A DNA stretch of 53,590 nt from Paenibacillus profundus. Its GTDB lineage: Bacteria; Bacillota; Bacilli; Paenibacillales; Paenibacillaceae. The notes under the pieces were generated by a model. That model made no database searches, was not told where the DNA came from, and was given only the letters and a program-made list of their open reading frames with translations. Both the position numbers and the translations under genes were made by a program. The stretch is from NCBI RefSeq assembly GCF_021369635.1, contig NZ_JAJNBZ010000038.1, forward strand, positions 1 through 53,590, written 5' to 3'. Shown piece by piece: positions 1 through 8,548 of this stretch (positions are counted from its first letter, which is position 1; every line of letters begins with the position of its first letter).

Positions 1-151
1 GTTGAGCACTTCTCTCTGCACTTCACCCAGATTTGGAATTATGCAAAATGCTCATATAAATGCTTCTTTTGTTGAGTACAATTATTTTACATGATTTTAT
101 ATCCGAGTATCAAGATGTGATTTATGGAGTTTAGGGTGGGAGGCTCACGCA

Positions 152-184
152 AAAGAAGCCATCCCCCTAGAGATGGCTTCAGAG
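152..184 (-). terminator. Rho-independent terminator of the aldo/keto reductase gene
   Basis: Perfect 9-bp stem GAAGCCATC/GATGGCTTC (155-163 with 172-180). Read on the minus strand it is followed by TTTT. It sits 16 bases past the stop codon of the minus-strand reductase. The first 150 bases of the window hold nothing else I can recognise. Confidence 0.8.
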
Positions 185-196
185 TGAAATAAGCAA

Positions 197-1132
197 TTAC
201 GCTTGGAAAATCTGATCAATCCGCTCGATTTCCTCCGGAGTCAGCCGGACGGACAAGGTCTTCAGGTTGTTCAGCACCTGCTCCGGCCGCTTGGCGCCCG
301 GGATGAGGACGTCGATGGCGTCCCGGGTCAAATACCAGGCCAGCACGACATGCGCCACTTCGGCCTGCTTCGCTTCCGCTATGTGCCGGACTTGCTCCAC
401 CTTCTCCAGATTCGCGGCGAACGTCTCGCCCTGGAACATCGGGTTGCGGGCGCGTCCGTCCGAGAACTGCGAATCCTTCGTATACTTGCCGCCCAGCAAA
501 CCTGACGCCAGAGGGAAGTAAGGGATGAACGAAATGCTGTTCTCCGCCGCATAAGGAAGAATATCACGCTCTTTGTCGCGTTGGATCAAGTTGTATTCGT
601 CCTGGATGACGTCGACGTAGCCGTCCTTGTTCGCTTCCCGCAATTGCTCGATGGTGAAGTTGGATACGCCGATCGCCCGAATTTTCCCCTCGTCCTTCAG
701 CTTCTTCAGCGCGCCCACGGCCTCGTCCTTCGGAGTCCGTTCGTCTGGAAAGTGAATGTAGAACAAGTCAATGTAGTCGGTCTGCATACGCCGCAGGCTG
801 CTCTCGACGGCGGCCGTCAGGAAGGAGGGAGAGTTGTCGAGCTCCACTTTGCCGTCCACGAACTTGTGCGCCCCTTTGGTGGCGATCACGATGTCCGATC
901 GGTTGCTCCTCTCCTTGATCACTTCACCGATAAGCTTCTCGGAGTGCTCCGGCCCGTAGATGAACGCCGTGTCCAGAAAGTCGATGCCCTGATCGAAGGC
1001 CGTACGGACGACCTCCTTGCCTGTCTCATCGTTCAAGTTCGGGTGAATGTTATGTCCCCCGACCGCGTTGGCGCCAAGCCCAATCGGATTCACCCATAAG
1101 TCCGTCTTGCCGATGCGCGTCTTCTCCGTCAT
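197..1132 (-). CDS. Aldo/keto reductase (NAD(P)H-dependent oxidoreductase)
   Basis: 311 aa, the normal length for the aldo/keto reductase superfamily (TIM barrel, cytosolic, reduces carbonyls with NADPH). The N-terminal part has the usual R-x-G-x-(T/S)-x-L..N-P-I-G-L-G-x-N pattern. The catalytic set is visible: Asp in DTAFIYG (Asp55 region, Tyr60), Lys in ATKG, and His in [12 protein letters not shown]. The C-terminal cofactor-binding stretch [13 protein letters not shown] is typical of the Tas/YghZ-like branch. The ATG at 1132 follows an AAGGAG site by 8 bases. It is a single gene with its own promoter and terminator. The substrate cannot be told from sequence. Confidence 0.92.
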   Translation of the reverse strand: MTEKTRIGKTDLWVNPIGLGANAVGGHNIHPNLNDETGKEVVRTAFDQGIDFLDTAFIYGPEHSEKLIGEVIKERSNRSDIVIATKGAHKFVDGKVELDNSPSFLTAAVESSLRRMQTDYIDLFYIHFPDERTPKDEAVGALKKLKDEGKIRAIGVSNFTIEQLREANKDGYVDVIQDEYNLIQRDKERDILPYAAENSISFIPYFPLASGLLGGKYTKDSQFSDGRARNPMFQGETFAANLEKVEQVRHIAEAKQAEVAHVVLAWYLTRDAIDVLIPGAKRPEQVLNNLKTLSVRLTPEEIERIDQIFQA

Positions 1133-1164
1133 TCCCCTTCACTCCTTTGTTCAATGTGCCTATA

Positions 1165-1194
1165 AGTATAGCAGTTGCGGAGTGCCCCTGGCAA
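1165..1194 (-). promoter_or_regulatory. Sigma-A-like promoter of the aldo/keto reductase
   Basis: On the minus strand TTGCCA (1194-1189), an 18-base spacer and TATACT (1170-1165) lie about 30 bases ahead of the start codon. The fit to the vegetative consensus is good; the assignment is by pattern only. Confidence 0.55.
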
Positions 1195-1495
1195 ACAAAG
1201 GAAAAACGTATACATGCATCATTTTGCCAAGTTCGCCATACTTGCGCCCTGTTCGTGTGGTGTTAAAGATGCGAAGATAGTAACCAAGAGGCCGAGCGGG
1301 CATTGGCTTGAGCGGCGCTCCCATCTTCCGGCTATTGCTAACCTTCCTTCTACGTCCCTTACCATGGTTTTAGGGTAGCAGCTTTCCGGAAGATAGCAGA
1401 CTGCAGTCGCCAGGCTATCGTCTTTCTTCCTTCTACAACAACTTGGGTTATTAGAGGGGCGGCTTTCCTGGCGATGCAGTTCAATGAAAAGGGGT
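1195..1495. other. Intergenic stretch with an imperfect direct repeat
   Basis: No gene seen. Two 24-base segments, 1330-1353 and 1413-1436, both start GGCTAT and end CTTCCTTCTAC (about 18 of 24 identical). They lie just upstream of the large TerD-like gene. They could be an upstream regulatory duplication or chance. Confidence 0.3.
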
Positions 1496-1503
1496 ATGCC
1501 ATT

Positions 1504-3597
1504 ATGCAGAACGACATTTATTTGCGCAGAAGCCGAAAAGTAATCGTGGTCCCGGAAGAATCAAAGCTTCCGGACGCTCATTTGGCGACGGCAATGAAAA
1601 ATATAGCAGCACTCGGCTTCACCTGCTCTCCAGCACTGCTTGCGGCTCTTCGCACACTATCGGAGGTTTCGTTTATCAGGTGGTACAAAGCATTGATCCA
1701 TAGCTTGAAAAAGCTTGTTGGCGCACATGTTCCATATCGGCCGATGTATCCGAATTTCCCGCAGCAAGTCATGGAAACCAGCGATGCCGAGTTATATTTG
1801 AATGCATGGTTTCATTATGTGACGAATGAAGTGCCGGAGATGGAGCCGATCGATCGGGAGATATTGCAGAGTAAGGTGAATCTGGACATGATCGAACTCG
1901 GCAGCGAGGAGGGCTTCTTCCAGTTAATGCGTCAGCTGATGGAAGCTAATACTTCCATCTCGGACACGGACAAAAAGGATCTGGCTTGGGTCATTGAGCA
2001 TGACCATGACATTGACGCTTTATTGCCGGATGCGATCCGGCATAAGGAGCAGGCTGGTTTTATCGTTGCTACATTGCTGCGTAGCGGCAAAGCGGACGTG
2101 ACTCGCATTCAACGCTATGTGAAGACCGCGACAGATGTGCTGCGTCTAGCGGTTGCCTGGTCGGATGGCGATGTCAGCCTGGCGGCGAATACGCCATTTC
2201 GCAAGTTTACACGTGCAGAGCGGCGGTTGCTGCTTGGCTTGCTGGAGCAATGCCCGAATCCAATCGAAGATATGCTGCGTTATCGCGACCGATGGGTGCG
2301 TCTTGGCGAGATTTTGCATCCTTCGGAATACAAGAGCCGTTATCCGCTAAGCCAGGAAGCGTTCGATGTGCTGCGCAACAACCGGCCCTATGCGACATTC
2401 GGTCATCGTGTCGAGGAGGCGCTGCGCTATTTCGATACCGATCAGGCCGTGGAGCAGCTATTGGAGCGGCCGGGTGAATTTGCCCGGCGATTGGATCATT
2501 TGCTGCGCCTGGAAGGAGCGGAGGCGTCCTGGATTGCATCGTTTTTTGAATCGGTAGCGGATCGGGTGGCGACAGCGGTCTTGCTGCAGGTGATGACGCA
2601 TTTCAAGTATCGCCAGTCTTCCAATGAACTGCGGCTGTTTTTCCCGAAAGGCAATGTGGCCAAAGCGTTCTCCTTGCCAGATACGCGGCCTCCCATTGCG
2701 TCGGATGCATGCGCTGCTGTAGTGGAGATTTGTGAGCAGACGCTGCTCGCCCGCTTCGCCAAGTTGCCTGGTCTCGGGAATGTCTATCTAGATGCCCAAT
2801 TACAGAACTATATGGTGCCCTTCTCCCAGCGTTCCGCAAGCAAGGCCCTGCGTACGCTCGTGCGCGGCAGCAAGCTAGCCATGCCGGAAGGGGATACGAT
2901 TCGTTTTTTCCTGTGGTGGAAAGAAGGAGTGGCAGACGGAAAGCCGACAGGCCGTACCGATATTGATCTCTCTGCCGGCTTGTACGATGACGTCTGGAAT
3001 TACAAGGAGCATATCTCGTATACGAACTTGCGCTCTGCGCGCTACAAGGCGGCGCATAGCGGCGATATCGTAGCTGCACCGCATGGCGCATGCGAATTCA
3101 TCGACATCGATATCCCCTCTGTCATCAAGTACGGCGGACGATATATTGTTGCCTCGCTGCATTCGTTCACGGGACAAGTGTATAGCGATTTGCCGGAATG
3201 CTTCGCTGGCTGGATGATGCGTCAGCATCCGAATTCAGGGGAAGTGTTCGATCCTGCAACCGTAGTAGATCGCATTGACTTGACGGCCAACACGCAGATA
3301 GCCATTCCAGCTATACTGGATTTGGCGGAGCGCACCGTGATTTGGTGCGATCTTGCTTTGACCCGTAATCCGAATTTCTATAACAATGTGGAAGGACATC
3401 AGACTGGAGTTGTCGCCATGGGCAAAGCGATGACAACGACAGCCAAGCCCAGTCTGTATGATTTATTTCGACTGCATGCGCTAGCGCGCGGACAGCTTGT
3501 AGAACGGGAAGAGGAGGCGCAGACGGTATTTGCCCTTCAGCGCGGGATCACTCCGTTCGATATGGAGGAGATTATGGCGTCGTTCTTGGCTTCGTAG
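1504..3597 (+). CDS. Large TerD-like (tellurite/stress resistance type) cytoplasmic protein
   Basis: 697 aa from the ATG at 1504, chosen because AAAAGGGG precedes it by 9 bases; an in-frame ATG at 1474 lacks a good site. No signal peptide or membrane segment. The first ~450 residues are alpha-helical and of no family I recognise. The last ~230 residues resemble the TerD beta-sandwich: a DIDLSAGLYDD segment (acidic, Ca-binding-like), a HSGDIV motif, then a FIDIDIP strand. Such long TerD-containing proteins with an unknown N-terminal half occur in stress gene clusters of Gram-positive bacteria, but no other ter genes are nearby. The TerD link is from motif resemblance, not a search. Confidence 0.5.
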   Translation: MQNDIYLRRSRKVIVVPEESKLPDAHLATAMKNIAALGFTCSPALLAALRTLSEVSFIRWYKALIHSLKKLVGAHVPYRPMYPNFPQQVMETSDAELYLNAWFHYVTNEVPEMEPIDREILQSKVNLDMIELGSEEGFFQLMRQLMEANTSISDTDKKDLAWVIEHDHDIDALLPDAIRHKEQAGFIVATLLRSGKADVTRIQRYVKTATDVLRLAVAWSDGDVSLAANTPFRKFTRAERRLLLGLLEQCPNPIEDMLRYRDRWVRLGEILHPSEYKSRYPLSQEAFDVLRNNRPYATFGHRVEEALRYFDTDQAVEQLLERPGEFARRLDHLLRLEGAEASWIASFFESVADRVATAVLLQVMTHFKYRQSSNELRLFFPKGNVAKAFSLPDTRPPIASDACAAVVEICEQTLLARFAKLPGLGNVYLDAQLQNYMVPFSQRSASKALRTLVRGSKLAMPEGDTIRFFLWWKEGVADGKPTGRTDIDLSAGLYDDVWNYKEHISYTNLRSARYKAAHSGDIVAAPHGACEFIDIDIPSVIKYGGRYIVASLHSFTGQVYSDLPECFAGWMMRQHPNSGEVFDPATVVDRIDLTANTQIAIPAILDLAERTVIWCDLALTRNPNFYNNVEGHQTGVVAMGKAMTTTAKPSLYDLFRLHALARGQLVEREEEAQTVFALQRGITPFDMEEIMASFLAS

Positions 3598-3739
3598 GGG
3601 GCAGCTACGGTTTGTGTGTAATATCTTCGGAGATGCGGGAAACGGTCGGAGAGATTAGGGGCAGTCCCGTTCCTCTCCTTTCTATCATTTACTCCTATTT
3701 GTGAAAGTCAGCTTCCTGATTTGGATTTTTGTGAGGCCA

Positions 3740-4030
3740 GATAACTTAAAAATATTTGCTTGTGATATACTGAGAAAGACATGAAGACGCACTTGGTGCA
3801 AACGAGGGAGTATAAAAAAATGGAATAAAAATGCTGAAAACGGCCAGGTGCGAATGTGAAGCTCACATGAAATCCCGGGGGGGATTCGCACCAATTTTCT
3901 AGAAATATTATCCAAAAAAATTGGTGAAAATGGATTTGTTGAAACTTATTTCAATCTAGTTTTCCCATTTCCTATGAAGTTTTTTTAGTAAGAAATGATT
4001 GTTTTGTTATATCTTGTGCTATTTTTCGCT
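3740..4030 (+). promoter_or_regulatory. CRISPR leader with conserved nested hairpin
   Basis: AT-rich non-coding stretch directly 5' of the first repeat, on the side where type I-C leaders lie. It contains a hairpin GGTGCGAAT/ATTCGCACC (3847-3855 with 3884-3892) enclosing a second stem TGTGA/TCACA (3855-3859 with 3863-3867). In complete type I-C loci this stretch lies between cas2 and the array. Here no cas gene precedes it; the upstream neighbour is the TerD-like gene. A possible -10 element TATACT lies near 3765. Confidence 0.55.
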
Positions 4031-4196
4031 GTCGCATCCTACACGGATGCGTGGATTGAAATAACTTTCTCTCGATGTCTTCTCTGGTTGTTGGAAGTCG
4101 CATCCTACACGGATGCGTGGATTGAAATCTTCCTGCCCCATCACGATAACCACCACGATTATTAGTCGCATCCTACACGGATGCGTGGATTGAAAT
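4031..4196 (+). CRISPR. Orphan CRISPR array, type I-C-like repeat, 3 repeats and 2 spacers
   Basis: Three identical 32-bp repeats at 4031-4062, 4097-4128 and 4165-4196. The repeat begins GTCGCATCC, has an internal palindrome GCATCC...GGATGC and ends GTGGATTGAAAT, the signature of subtype I-C (Dvulg). Spacers are 34 bp (4063-4096) and 36 bp (4129-4164). Thirteen bases after the last repeat (4197-4209) would be the start of a third spacer, cut by the insertion sequence end at 4210. No repeat copy reappears beyond the insertion sequence and no cas genes are in the window. Confidence 0.93.
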
Positions 4197-4209
4197 CCAC
4201 TGTCAATCG

Positions 4210-5665
4210 TCTGTGAAAATGTCACTTTAACTGTGCTATGAAAATGTCATTTGTGTGATCAGAGGTCAGCCTTATCAGGTGACCTCTGCATAGCTATTAT
4301 GTTGTGAGTACATTGCATCTTGGAATGCACTGTTATTTGTGGTACGCTTAGTTTTGGTTTTAGTATGTATCATACGTGGTTTTCCACGGATGATTCTGGG
4401 CGGGTTTGCGTGGCGACGCAGAACTCGCCTTTTTTGATCCAGACGTCCTGCGCTGTGGCTTCTGAGTTTCATTCAGTGCCCAGGGCTGGCCTTGGTGCCA
4501 CAATAATACGTCCCCTGTTAACGTCTCCCGCACTTCAACCGTCATTTTTGCATCTAGACGAAGGGAAGCAGGCTGGGCAAGGGTATAGCACTTTCCGTTG
4601 TACGAGAGGGTGTTTCCGGTCCCGAGTTGCCGATAATTGCGAAGCGTGAACACATGATTTAAATCGATAGACGGCTCAAGCTTCAGGTAAGCCGAAACGG
4701 TCATTTTAGGCTCTATGGCAAATTTGTGATTGTGCTTCTGCAATAGGCTAGGCAGAGCCGCGTTCGCCTCTTCCAGCGTCTTGATGCCAAGAAGCCGCAG
4801 TTCGATCACCAAGCGATCCTGAAACGTTTGCCAGAGACGTTCCACCCGTCCCTTGGCTTGCGGTGTAATTGCCTTTATGTGCTCAATATGCAAGTCAGCC
4901 ATCGCTTTGCCGAAGTGGGAGAGCGGTTTGGTCTCCCCAGCGAGCTCTTGCTCGAGCGTCAGCTTTTCGTTAGGCGACCGGAAAATCGTATGCCGATCAC
5001 TGTAAAGCCCAAGGGGAATCCCGTATTTTTCTATCCCTTGCTGCATGACAAGGGAATAGGCCTCCCGGCATTCGTTCGGACGAAGACGGCACCGACAACC
5101 GTACCTGTTGCATCGTCAATCGCAGCATGCAGCGTAAAGGACGGAGCCCGATCCTCCAACCATGCATAAGGAGTTGCGTCAATCTGCCACAGCATGCCGG
5201 CTTGCGGTTTGCGTTCGCGTGGCGGATGGGCTTTACTGCGCGCCGTTGCTTGGCCTGCTTAAGCCCGCTAGTTAGAAGGATGCGCCTTACGCTGGAGGCA
5301 CTCAGTGTCAGCGATTCATGCTCCTCAAGAAGCTCTGCGAAGTGACAGCAAGTGCTCCCGTGATACTTGGCTGTGTACAGCTCAATGACTCGTTCCTTCA
5401 CTTCATTGGGTAGGGCGTGGCCGTTTCCCCCGATTCTTGTGTATGAGTACTTGTGCCCCTTTTCCGGATTGGTATTTCTTCTTTAATCGAATGACTTGGC
5501 GTTCTGATAAACCAAGCGCTGCCGCTCCCTCCCTATTGGTCATCCGCCCATCTATGATTTTCTCCACAACGAGTACCTTCTTCATTTCTGCTTTCGTCAA
5601 TGTCATTATCTCCTGTCCCATAGTGACATTATCTCAGAACAGTTATAGGGTGACATTATCACAGA
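4210..5665 (-). mobile_element. ISNCY (IS1202-type) insertion sequence
   Basis: About 1.46 kb bounded by inverted ends that match over at least 16 bases: TCTGTGAAAATGTCAC at 4210-4225 against TCTGTGATAATGTCAC read inward from 5665. Each end carries a second, internal copy of the ATGTCA core (about 4238-4250 and 5624-5637), as expected for transposase binding sites. It carries one transposase on the minus strand, now frameshifted. I found no clear target duplication in the bases flanking the ends. It truncates the CRISPR array. Confidence 0.75.
4360..5621 (-). pseudogene. ISNCY family transposase, frameshifted
   Basis: DDE transposase with an N-terminal helix-turn-helix (TNREGAAALGLSERQVIRLKK). 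The protein is recognisable end to end but split over three frames. One extra base lies in the C5 run at 5427-5431 (the frame resumes ...ALPNEVKERVIELY). A second shift is near 5216, before GMLWQIDATPYAWLED (first catalytic Asp). A third is near 5085, before RPNECREAYSLVMQQGIEKYG. The other catalytic residues follow in GLYSDRHTIF (Asp) and KGRVERLWQTFQD (Glu). Residues after about 4500 form the usual C-terminal beta domain. Probably dead, unless the single-base shifts are sequencing errors. Confidence 0.8.
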
Positions 5666-6186
5666 AGAACAACAGAGGGCGCGATTACACAGTTAAAATG
5701 TTACTAAAAGAAGTACCGGTTCATTTACATCGAAATGTTACCGAAGGGAAGTGTGATGAAAATGTCCATGAAAACACGATGTGAAGTGATTCATCCCCAG
5801 GTTACCTGCCCTTCGTTCTCCGAAGGCCAGACCGACGGTCATCAAGCGATAGCCAGTTGTCTAACTTCGCGCACAACCGCCCATGATTGCCTGCGATTGG
5901 AATGAAACACGTCCGGGGCGCTAGAAATCGATTTGGTCGAACACAACGGCGAATCTTCGCTCGACTCAAACGTAGAATGAAAAATAAGTAGAAAATTGAT
6001 CTGATTTGTCGAATATGTGGAATCTATGATATCCTTAAAGGGTGAACGGATCGAGGAGTAGATAATTCGAGATGATACCGATTTCAAAACAACGTAGAGA
6101 AAGAAAAAATCCACATTATCCACATTATCAAAGAATAGCTACAATGGATGATGGAGATACGATACAGAATGAAAGAGGCGCATCAC
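5666..6186. other. Non-coding stretch with repeated ATGTTAC-like motifs
   Basis: No convincing gene. Between about 5690 and 5775 the motif (A/G)AAATGTTAC occurs twice, and a related GAAAATGTCC follows. These resemble the internal motifs at the neighbouring insertion-sequence ends and may be an old element end. The open frames here (for example 5842-6123 minus) lack ribosome sites and look like chance. Confidence 0.3.
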
Positions 6187-6828
6187 ATGTTTAATGAGAT
6201 CGAAAAAGAAGCAGTTTATAATGTCATTCATAAAAGAAGAGACATTCGGAATTTTCTTCCGAATCCTGTACCTAAAGAGATTATCGACCGAATTTTACAA
6301 GCGGCACACCATGCACCCTCTGTAGGATTTATGCAGCCATGGAATTTCATTATAGTGGATTCTATGGAAGTCAAAGAGAGATTAGCTTGGGCGACAGAAA
6401 AAGAAAGACGAGCTTTGGCGATTCATTACGAAGAAGAGCGCGCTACCCAATTTTTAAGTTTAAAAATTGCAGGAATTAAAGAGGCGCCCTTAACGATCTG
6501 TGTCACCTGTGATCCAACAAGCGGGGGCTCGCATGTACTAGGACGAAATTCGATTCCGGAGACGGATATTCTTTCTACAGCATGTGCAATCCAAAATATG
6601 TGGTTAGCGGCGTGTGTAGAAGGTTTAGCCATGGGATGGGTAAGTTTTTACAAAAAAAATGATGTTCGAGATATTTTGCAAATACCTCCGCACATTGACC
6701 CTGTTGCTTTAATTTCCATTGGATATACGGACGACTACCCTTCTGCTCCCATTTTAGAACAAGTGAAGTGGGAAAAACGAAAATCTCTTGAAAATCTAAT
6801 ATTTCATAATAAATGGGGAGAACAATAA
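6187..6828 (+). CDS. bluB: 5,6-dimethylbenzimidazole synthase BluB
   Basis: 213 aa from the ATG at 6187, which follows an AGAGG site by 8 bases. The flavin-reductase fold of BluB is recognisable: RRDIRNF near the N-terminus (FMN phosphate binding), AAHHAPSVGFMQPWNF (BluB signature), and ETDILSTACAIQNMWLAACVEGLAMGWVSF. BluB cleaves reduced FMN with O2 to give 5,6-dimethylbenzimidazole, the lower ligand of B12. It stands alone 4 kb ahead of the corrin operon and has no riboswitch in its own upstream region. A general nitroreductase is the alternative, but the BluB-specific segments argue against it. Confidence 0.88.
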   Translation: MFNEIEKEAVYNVIHKRRDIRNFLPNPVPKEIIDRILQAAHHAPSVGFMQPWNFIIVDSMEVKERLAWATEKERRALAIHYEEERATQFLSLKIAGIKEAPLTICVTCDPTSGGSHVLGRNSIPETDILSTACAIQNMWLAACVEGLAMGWVSFYKKNDVRDILQIPPHIDPVALISIGYTDDYPSAPILEQVKWEKRKSLENLIFHNKWGEQ

Positions 6829-6837
6829 GCGAATGGA

Positions 6838-6873
6838 TTGTAACAAGCTATAGTTATTTAGCTTGTTACTTCT
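6838..6873 (+). terminator. Hairpin after bluB
   Basis: Perfect 11-bp inverted repeat GTAACAAGCTA/TAGCTTGTTAC (6840-6850 with 6859-6869) starting 11 bases after the bluB stop. The tail TTCTC is a poor T run, so termination may be weak. Confidence 0.55.
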
Positions 6874-7042
6874 CATCGGCTTTGGTCTGGGCAATTTTGA
6901 ACATATTACGGTACGAGCAAGGGAAGCGGAAAATTTGACTTAGCCGCTCGATTCATTCGTCACTGGGTGGGGGTAAAGGATTGCCGCCCTCAAGGTCTTA
7001 AATTTATTGAAAAACAACATGAAACAAGAACACTTTTTACTG

Positions 7043-7648
7043 TCAGTTAAAGAGAGCAGGTAGTACTCGAATGATTTCTCCCTCATACGCATCCTCATTT
7101 ATAAACCGCCCAATCTCCGCCTTATAATACCGCGCTTGCGCAAAGTACAGCCCGTTCTCCTCATACGGATAGTCCGTATAGGAGATGTTCCAGTCCTGGA
7201 GCAGGTTCGCCTTGATCTGATCAAGATCGCACTCCGAAGAGTTCAGCAGAACGAAACCGTTAAAAATGCCAGATGATTCCTTTTCAGGCTCTGCAGCATC
7301 ATTTTGCGCTTGTTCCGCCTCCAAAGCGGCCGCTTGCTTCATCCAATACTCGCGGATCATTTCGACCGTCGCAATCGCTTCCTGCTCCGCAGTAGCTGGA
7401 TCATAGGGCTGCATCTCACTGAACACATGGCCGCAATGCTCCGTGTCAGACGGAGTTTCATAGCCGCCGCAGACGCCGAGGAGCCATTTTCCGAGCATTA
7501 TCTTCTTATACTTGAATATGTAGTAGTGCATGTTGTGCAGATCAAATTCCCCTGCGATCTCAATCTTGCTAGGTTTCCGACCGAGTTCATGTTCATCAGC
7601 CAGCCATTCTATCATGGATTGCATTGCCGCCTGTTGTTGGGCTATCAT
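7043..7648 (-). CDS. Hypothetical protein with RHS-core-like C-terminal tail
   Basis: 201 aa from the ATG at 7648, preceded by GGAGAG at 5 bases; upstream in-frame ATGs lack such a site. Residues 1-150 match no family I know and are rich in Glu/Gln/Ala in the middle, a probable helix. The last 35 residues read ENGLYFAQARYYKAEIGRF and continue INEDAYEGE, matching the conserved end of the RHS/YD-repeat core (consensus GLYYLRARYYDPxxGRFxSEDxYxG). In full RHS proteins this motif precedes the variable toxin tip. Here nothing follows but ten residues. It may be a remnant joined to another gene or a small companion protein of an RHS system. No large RHS gene is in the window. Confidence 0.5.
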   Translation of the reverse strand: MIAQQQAAMQSMIEWLADEHELGRKPSKIEIAGEFDLHNMHYYIFKYKKIMLGKWLLGVCGGYETPSDTEHCGHVFSEMQPYDPATAEQEAIATVEMIREYWMKQAAALEAEQAQNDAAEPEKESSGIFNGFVLLNSSECDLDQIKANLLQDWNISYTDYPYEENGLYFAQARYYKAEIGRFINEDAYEGEIIRVLPALFN

Positions 7649-7781
7649 TACATCTCTCCTCTCCCTTACCATAATATTGTAATGTGTCGGCGCCATCTTT
7701 CAAAGTAAACATTTGTGCGAACGTAGGTGACCAGGAGTCTGATTTTTAAGTTCGAAAGGTGTGCTCCGGTGCTATGGGAAC

Positions 7782-7812
7782 AAAAAAACAGCCGTTTCAA
7801 ATTGAAACGGCC
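7782..7812 (-). terminator. Terminator of the Rpn-type nuclease gene
   Basis: Ten-base-pair perfect stem (GCCGTTTCAA/TTGAAACGGC, 7791-7811). Read on the minus strand it is followed by a run of seven T residues (A7 at 7782-7788). It lies just past the stop at 7823. Confidence 0.85.
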
Positions 7813-7822
7813 GGAATATGAA

Positions 7823-8509
7823 TCAATGGGATTCGTTGCTCAACTTTGTGATAATATCTAGTGGAAAGCCCGTGACTCTGGCGATCAATTGCTGCTGGCT
7901 GTCCTCAGGCAATTGCTGTATGGTATGCATCAGCTTGCCAAGCCGATTCAGTAGTTCCGCCTGATCAGCCGTCTGAACAAGCAAAAAGGCAGAACCGATG
8001 GTATTCGAAGGAGACAACAACTCTTCTTCTGTATATCGAGCAACATCAATGAGGACATATTCAAAATTCAGGAGTTCCGAACCGAACATCGTCTCATTGG
8101 CTAACAATTGGCGAAATTGGCGACTGACGGTCCAGCGTCTCTTCCCATTGTACAACACAATCGGCACAATGGGAGGCAGCGGAATGTTTTTAGGCTTGCC
8201 CTTCTTTTTTTCCTGTTCTTTCATAAGATACCGCCAGATCTGTACCTGATAAAGCAGCAGGCGGTAAGGCATGAGGAAGTCCACTTTGGACTGTATTTCC
8301 AGCAATAAATAAAACACAACATCTTGTCCATTCAGCTTCACCCGGTACAGCAAATCGGCTTCATTACGCTTGAAGTCTTGAAGAACGAAACAATGAGGGA
8401 TTTCCTGTACGTTCGTTTCATCTATGCGCTCTACCCACTCTTTTTGAACAAAGGAGCGAAGTAACTCAACAAAGAGTTTTTTGCTGGACAACAGGAAGCG
8501 GTATGACAT
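7823..8509 (-). CDS. Rpn family recombination-promoting nuclease / putative transposase (PD-(D/E)XK)
   Basis: 228 aa as called from the ATG at 8509. The N-terminal RFLLSSKKLFVELLRSF and the nuclease core (EADLLYRV with Asp52; VVFYLLLEIQSK with Glu71-x-Gln73) place it in the Rpn/YhgA-like transposase_31 group. These enzymes stimulate RecA-independent recombination. The ATG at 8509 has no ribosome site, and homologous-looking coding sequence continues 13 codons upstream (TDEHNTVHHRHD) to an ATA codon at 8548, preceded in frame by a stop. The ancestral ATG may have become ATA, so translation efficiency is doubtful. Confidence 0.75.
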   Translation of the reverse strand: MSYRFLLSSKKLFVELLRSFVQKEWVERIDETNVQEIPHCFVLQDFKRNEADLLYRVKLNGQDVVFYLLLEIQSKVDFLMPYRLLLYQVQIWRYLMKEQEKKKGKPKNIPLPPIVPIVLYNGKRRWTVSRQFRQLLANETMFGSELLNFEYVLIDVARYTEEELLSPSNTIGSAFLLVQTADQAELLNRLGKLMHTIQQLPEDSQQQLIARVTGFPLDIITKLSNESH

Positions 8510-8548
8510 ATCGTGGCGGTGATGTACCGTATTGTGTTCATCGGTTAT

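Noticed and set aside
4197..5700. Continuation of the CRISPR array on the far side of the insertion sequence
   Set aside because: No copy of the repeat or of its ATTGAAAT end is present after 5665.
5842..6123. 93-codon minus-strand frame upstream of bluB
   Set aside because: No ribosome site and no recognisable protein; Ser/Phe-rich AT sequence.
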